Positions 6,315 to 9,429 of a DNA stretch of 9,429 nt are shown here, piece by piece. The position numbers and the translations under genes are program-made. Each line of letters begins with the position of its first letter. Positions within the stretch are counted from its first letter, which is position 1. The notes beneath the pieces are model-generated. The model had not been told where the DNA came from. It ran no database searches and worked only from the letters and a program-made list of their open reading frames with translations. This DNA is from Pseudomonadota bacterium (lineage in GTDB: Bacteria > Pseudomonadota > Alphaproteobacteria > Thalassobaculales > Thalassobaculaceae). The stretch spans positions 1-9,429 of the forward strand of contig JAQBUJ010000080.1 of the NCBI GenBank assembly GCA_027623845.1. Direction: 5' to 3'.

Positions 6315-7649
6315 TTAGCCGGCCTGTGAAGCCAGAAACGAATCCAGCCATCGCGCCGTCCGCAGGAGCTTGCCTTCCTCGCCGCGTTTCCCGACCACCT
6401 GGACGCCCAGCGGCATTCCGTCGACGGTCAGGCGAGGCAGCGAGATACAGGGGACTCCGAGATAGGTCCACAGGCCATTGAAGATCGCTGATCCGGTGGT
6501 CTCGAAGCCATGCGGCGCCGGGCCTGCCGCGGGTAAGCACAGGACCGCGTCATAGCGTTCCAGCAGGGTTTCAAAATCGCCGTGGATGGTTTCTCGCTTG
6601 GTCAATGCCTCGACGTAATCTCGCGCCGGAGTATCCTTGTTCGCTTGCAAACGGGTTCGTAGTTTCTCGCTGAGCAGCTCGGGCCGTTCATCGAGATGAC
6701 CGCCATAGTAATGGGCGTTCTCACCGGCGAAGATCGCCGCGTGCAGCTCAATGACACGATCGAAAGGCGCCGGCAGGTCGGCTTCCTGGCATGACTCGCC
6801 CAGACGCTTCGCGACATCGGTAATCGCCTCTTGCGCTCCGCTATCGGCTTGCTCCCAGGCCGGCGTTTTCAGAAATGCGAAACGTGGCGGCGCGGCGGGT
6901 TTGGTTCGATAGGCCGCGCGGAGGTTGGCGCGGCTGCCGGCATGGCTTTGCGGGTCGCGGGGATCATGGATCGATAGGCTGTCGGTGATCAGCGCCAGAT
7001 CCTCGAGCGTGCGACCGTAAACCCCGAGCGTGTCCAGGGTATGGGATTGCAGCAGCACTCCGACGCGTGGAATCAACCCCAGGGTCGGCTTTAAACCATA
7101 GACACCATTGAACGAGGCCGGGCGAATGACCGAGCCTCCGGTCTGCGTCCCCAGGGCCAGCGGCATATGGAAATCGGCCACGCCGGCGCCGGAGCCGGCT
7201 GAGGACCCGCCGGGGCTATACTCAAGATCATGAGGATTGCGGGTCTTGCTGGGATTGATATTCGCGAGTTCCGTGGTCACGGTCTTACCCATGATGATCG
7301 CGCCGGCGGTACGCAAGGCGGCGACGCATGTGGCGTCGAGCGACGGTTGGCGTCCCTGATAGATTGGTGATCCATTTTCGGTCGGCATATCGGCAGTATC
7401 GATGATGTCCTTGATTCCCACCGGCAGCCCGTGCAGCGGTCCCAGATCACCGCCGTTGGCGCGGTGGGTATCGGCGGCCCGCGCCTGCTGTAAGGCGTGG
7501 TCCGGGTCGATATAGGCCCAGGCCCGCACGTCGCCTTCCCGTTCCGTGACCCGGCCCAAACAATCGCGCATCAATTGCTCAGCGGAAAAATCACCGGCGG
7601 CAAGGCCCGATGCCGCTTGCGTAGCGGTCAGTTCATTCAGGGTGCTCAT
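6315..7649 (-). CDS. Amidase-signature family amidohydrolase
   Basis: This 444-residue protein carries the full amidase signature. Lys80 in LPVGIKD, cis-Ser149 in PGGSSAGSGAG, and nucleophile Ser173 in GTQTGGSVIRPASFNGVYGLKPT form the Ser-cisSer-Lys triad. It resembles GatA but is unlikely to be the tRNA amidotransferase subunit: it lies among catabolic amidases with no gatB or gatC nearby. The likely reaction is hydrolysis of a carboxylic amide (or ureido-type group) to acid and ammonia. ATG 7649 is chosen because AAAGG lies seven bases upstream; a TTG at 7664 would add five residues. The leader contains a 14-bp tandem repeat that may affect translation. It is followed by the formamidase on the same strand, which supports a shared pathway. 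The substrate is not predictable. Confidence 0.94.
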   Translation of the reverse strand: MSTLNELTATQAASGLAAGDFSAEQLMRDCLGRVTEREGDVRAWAYIDPDHALQQARAADTHRANGGDLGPLHGLPVGIKDIIDTADMPTENGSPIYQGRQPSLDATCVAALRTAGAIIMGKTVTTELANINPSKTRNPHDLEYSPGGSSAGSGAGVADFHMPLALGTQTGGSVIRPASFNGVYGLKPTLGLIPRVGVLLQSHTLDTLGVYGRTLEDLALITDSLSIHDPRDPQSHAGSRANLRAAYRTKPAAPPRFAFLKTPAWEQADSGAQEAITDVAKRLGESCQEADLPAPFDRVIELHAAIFAGENAHYYGGHLDERPELLSEKLRTRLQANKDTPARDYVEALTKRETIHGDFETLLERYDAVLCLPAAGPAPHGFETTGSAIFNGLWTYLGVPCISLPRLTVDGMPLGVQVVGKRGEEGKLLRTARWLDSFLASQAG

Positions 7650-7656
7650 CGGAATA

Positions 7657-7668
7657 CCTTTCAAAAGG
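7657..7668 (-). promoter_or_regulatory. Amidase Shine-Dalgarno inside a small inverted repeat
   Basis: On the minus strand the sequence reads CCTTTTGAAAGG, followed by seven bases and the ATG at 7649. AAAGG is the ribosome site. CCTTT, the edge of the first 14-bp repeat unit, can pair with it as a short stem (CCTT/AAGG with a four-base loop). Further CCTTT copies in other units could compete for the same site. The stem is short and AU-rich, so any effect on translation is uncertain. Confidence 0.45.
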
Positions 7669-7760
7669 ATCGGGTCAAAGGGGCCGGGTTAAAAGGATCG
7701 GGTCAAAGGGATCAGGTGACGCAGCTCAGGTCTGGTCGGTCGGGTCAAAGGGAACGGGCC
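7663..7760. repeat. 14-bp tandem repeat, seven units in register (two degenerate)
   Basis: Units of 14 bp run without spacers. The first (7663-7676) and third (7691-7704) are identical, AAAAGGATCGGGTC on the plus strand. The second (7677-7690) matches at 10 of 14 positions and the fourth (7705-7718) at 11. The fifth and sixth match at only 8 each. The seventh (7747-7760) matches at 11 and stays in register. The array fills most of the 130-bp spacer between the racemase-family stop and the amidase start. On the transcribed minus strand, each good unit carries CCTTT, the complement of the amidase Shine-Dalgarno AAAGG. Confidence 0.85.
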
Positions 7761-7779
7761 TATCCTCGGACGCTTTAGG

Positions 7780-8439
7780 CTAAAGATGCAACACCGCTGC
7801 CTTCATCCGTTCTACTGCGGCGTCCGGCGCGGTCAGCACTGGGATTCCGAGGACCTCGGAAACCGCATCCTTGGCCTGGGCGGTCGAGAATTGGGCCAAC
7901 ATGACCGCATCGCAATCCTTCAAGGCCGGCGCCGCCTCGGCCAGCAATCGGTTATGGGTCATGGCGTCACCCCGCCGCAGCGCCGCCATCGCTTCGCCGA
8001 CCAGACACGGCTCCAGGGTGGCATCCACGTTGCGCGCATCCGCCAATTCTTCAAATTCCGCCCGCATCGAGGCGACGCTACCCTGGAAGGTGACCAGCAT
8101 GCCGATTCGCCGTCCGGCCTCAAGCGCCGCATCGAACATCGCCTCATTGGGTTTCAGGACCGGCACCGGCGCATCCCGTGCCACCACCTCGATCGCCGGA
8201 CCAAAGGCAGAGCAAGTGAACAAAATGCCATCGGCGCGGATCGATAAGGCGTAGTCGCCGAGCACTCTGAAGCGATCCATCATCGATCTGTCGAGATGGC
8301 CGGTAACCGCCCGGTCGCGGCTAAGCGAGTCGTCGAGCAGGTTCACCGTTTCGGCCTCCGGCCAGGTTTTGGCGAAAGCATCCGCTACCGGCTGAACCGC
8401 CATCGGTATGGCATGGATAAGAACGATGCGGTGGGCCAT
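7780..8439 (-). CDS. Asp/Glu/hydantoin racemase family protein with one catalytic Cys
   Basis: This 219-residue protein has the two-domain fold and length of the Asp/Glu racemase superfamily, which includes hydantoin racemase, maleate isomerase and arylmalonate decarboxylase. The first catalytic cysteine is present as Cys76 in GILFTCSAFGPAIE. The second is normally in a 'DAIxLGCT' motif, but here the segment reads DAVMLAQFSTA with Gln183 at the cysteine position. A two-base racemisation by paired cysteines is therefore unlikely, whereas a one-cysteine isomerase, lyase or decarboxylase is possible. ATG 8439 is chosen because residues MAHRIVLIHA begin the first strand of the fold and GGGGA lies five bases upstream. 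The open frame extends to 8634 without family similarity. It is the first gene of the minus-strand amide cluster and is divergent from a flavin monooxygenase. Confidence 0.85.
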   Translation of the reverse strand: MAHRIVLIHAIPMAVQPVADAFAKTWPEAETVNLLDDSLSRDRAVTGHLDRSMMDRFRVLGDYALSIRADGILFTCSAFGPAIEVVARDAPVPVLKPNEAMFDAALEAGRRIGMLVTFQGSVASMRAEFEELADARNVDATLEPCLVGEAMAALRRGDAMTHNRLLAEAAPALKDCDAVMLAQFSTAQAKDAVSEVLGIPVLTAPDAAVERMKAAVLHL

Positions 8440-8495
8440 GGTCTTCCCCGGCTTGATCATAAAGTGCGCTCGGCCAACAATGCCCAGGTTTCGTT

Positions 8496-8525
8496 GAGCG
8501 CGCCATGACGATAAATGTCGCGCTC
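8496..8525. promoter_or_regulatory. Inverted repeat in the divergent promoter region
   Basis: GAGCGCG (8496-8502) and CGCGCTC (8519-8525) form perfect 7-bp arms around a 16-base AT-richer centre. A third related arm, GCGCTCGG (8466-8473), repeats 8521-8528 directly and is also inverted relative to 8496-8501. All three lie in the 119-bp gap between the divergent racemase-family and flavoprotein genes, where a shared regulator would be expected to bind. No regulator gene is present beside it in this window. A TATGAT on the minus strand (8461-8456) is a possible -10 for the racemase side, without a good -35. Confidence 0.45.
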
Positions 8526-8558
8526 GGTTTTCATCCTCTTCGAAGGGGGCGTGAGGTT

Positions 8559-9429
8559 TTGAGCAATCCGCCCATCGGTTTGGCCGCGCTTGGCGAGCGG
8601 CTGCGCCATGATCTTGAAATTCTGCAATATCCACCGTCTGAGTGGGTGATCCCGCACCTGAACGGCAACGGCGACCGGGTGACCGATGTGGTGGTGATCG
8701 GGGCTGGTATGTGCGGCCTGGCTGCTGGTTTCGCGCTGCAGCGGGCCGGGATCTCCAATATCCGCATTCTCGATGCCGGTGAGGCGGGCCGAGAAGGGCC
8801 TTGGGTCACCTATGCAAGGATGGAGACATTACGCTCGCCGAAGCATCTGGCGGGGCCTGCCATGGGAGTGGCGAGTCTGTCGTTTCGCGCCTGGTATGAG
8901 GCACGCTGGGGCGTCGAGGCCTGGGAGGATCTCGGCAAGATCCCCACAGCGATGTGGATGGACTATCTGATTTGGTACCGTGAGGTGTTGGGGTTACCGG
9001 TCGAGAACCACCGGCAGGTCGTGGCGATCGACCCGGCGGAGCATGGTTTCGATCTGCGGGTGAGCGGCCCATCCGGCGTCGAGACCATCGCGGCGCGCCG
9101 GGTGGTATTGGCGACTGGCCGCGAGGGCATGGCCTTGCCGCGGGTACCGCCGCCGCTGCGGGATTTCGTCGGACCGCGGTGTCGTCATTCTTCCGAGGTG
9201 ATCGATTTTGCTGGCATGGCCGGCCAATCGGTTGCGGTGATCGGCTTTAGCGCCTCGGCCATTGATAACGCCGCCGAGGCCTTGGAGGCCGGCGCGGCCG
9301 AGGTTCATCTGTTGGTCCGATCGTCAAGTGTCCCGCGGGTGAACAAGATGAAAAGTACGGGATATCCGGGATTCACCCATGGTTTCCCGGCGCTCCCGGC
9401 CGAAGCGCGGCTTGACTTGTTGTCCTATG
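8559..9429 (+). CDS. FAD/NAD(P)-dependent monooxygenase-like flavoprotein, N-terminal part
   Basis: The gene runs off the right edge and 290 residues are visible. An N-terminal segment (LAALGERLRHDLEILQYPPSEWV) precedes the FAD-binding Rossmann motif VVVIGAGMCGLAAGFALQRAG (G48-x-G50-x-x-G53). Next come GREGPWVTYARMETLRSPKH (78-96), the ATG-type motif VVLATGREG (182-190), and a second nucleotide-binding segment VIGFSASAIDNAAEALEAGA (227-246). The layout matches flavin monooxygenases related to Baeyer-Villiger and N-oxygenating enzymes. TTG 8559 is taken as the start because homologous-looking N-terminal sequence begins there and AAGGGGG lies nine bases upstream. A closer GAGG is only two bases away. 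An ATG or GTG start at suitable spacing is absent in frame. Divergence from the amide cluster suggests it oxygenates the substrate or an early intermediate, which is inference. Confidence 0.85.
   Translation, partial: MSNPPIGLAALGERLRHDLEILQYPPSEWVIPHLNGNGDRVTDVVVIGAGMCGLAAGFALQRAGISNIRILDAGEAGREGPWVTYARMETLRSPKHLAGPAMGVASLSFRAWYEARWGVEAWEDLGKIPTAMWMDYLIWYREVLGLPVENHRQVVAIDPAEHGFDLRVSGPSGVETIAARRVVLATGREGMALPRVPPPLRDFVGPRCRHSSEVIDFAGMAGQSVAVIGFSASAIDNAAEALEAGAAEVHLLVRSSSVPRVNKMKSTGYPGFTHGFPALPAEARLDLLSY

Noticed and set aside
7663..7760. CRISPR array
   Set aside because: The 14-bp units are contiguous, without unique spacers, and no cas genes are nearby.
8440..8634. Upstream extension of the racemase-family frame
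   Set aside because: The added 65 residues have no family similarity and cross the divergent promoter region into the start of the flavoprotein gene.

Overview
The window is high-GC DNA with densely packed genes. The protein families suggest a free-living alphaproteobacterium, probably near Rhodospirillales. The base is the alphaproteobacterial type of ribbon-helix-helix protein, the QueG-like C-terminus at the left edge, and gene sets typical of environmental heterotrophs. The taxonomic call is inference. No rRNA, tRNA, CRISPR array, transposase or plasmid origin was seen.

Left part (1-2325): the tail of a probable epoxyqueuosine reductase (2-181) is followed by a complete PLP-dependent aromatic-amino-acid-decarboxylase-like enzyme (248-1663). 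A convergent glutathione S-transferase (1681-2325, minus) comes next. The decarboxylase-like protein has Phe where the family's catalytic-loop Tyr normally sits. In characterised enzymes that change turns decarboxylation into aldehyde formation.

Middle (2326-4288): an AT-rich stretch (22 G/C in 80 bases at 2441-2520) leads into two tandem, paralogous ribbon-helix-helix DNA-binding proteins (2539-2988 and 3035-3352). The first has codon use unlike its neighbours, which suggests an acquired regulatory pair. A PEP mutase/isocitrate lyase superfamily enzyme (3446-4288) that lacks the lyase cysteine motif follows.

Right part (4310-9429): four minus-strand genes lie head to tail. In transcription order they are an Asp/Glu/hydantoin-racemase-family protein (7780-8439), an amidase-signature hydrolase (6315-7649), an acetamidase/formamidase (5230-6165) and a PuuE-like cyclic amidase of the polysaccharide-deacetylase fold (4310-5206). 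A flavin monooxygenase (8559 to the right edge) is divergent from them across a 119-bp spacer that carries inverted repeats. The set resembles a catabolic module for a cyclic amide or N-heterocycle: oxygenation or ring attack, isomerisation, ring opening, then stepwise amide hydrolysis releasing ammonia. The substrate cannot be read from sequence. The racemase-amidase spacer carries a 14-bp tandem repeat whose units each contain the complement of the amidase's own Shine-Dalgarno sequence.
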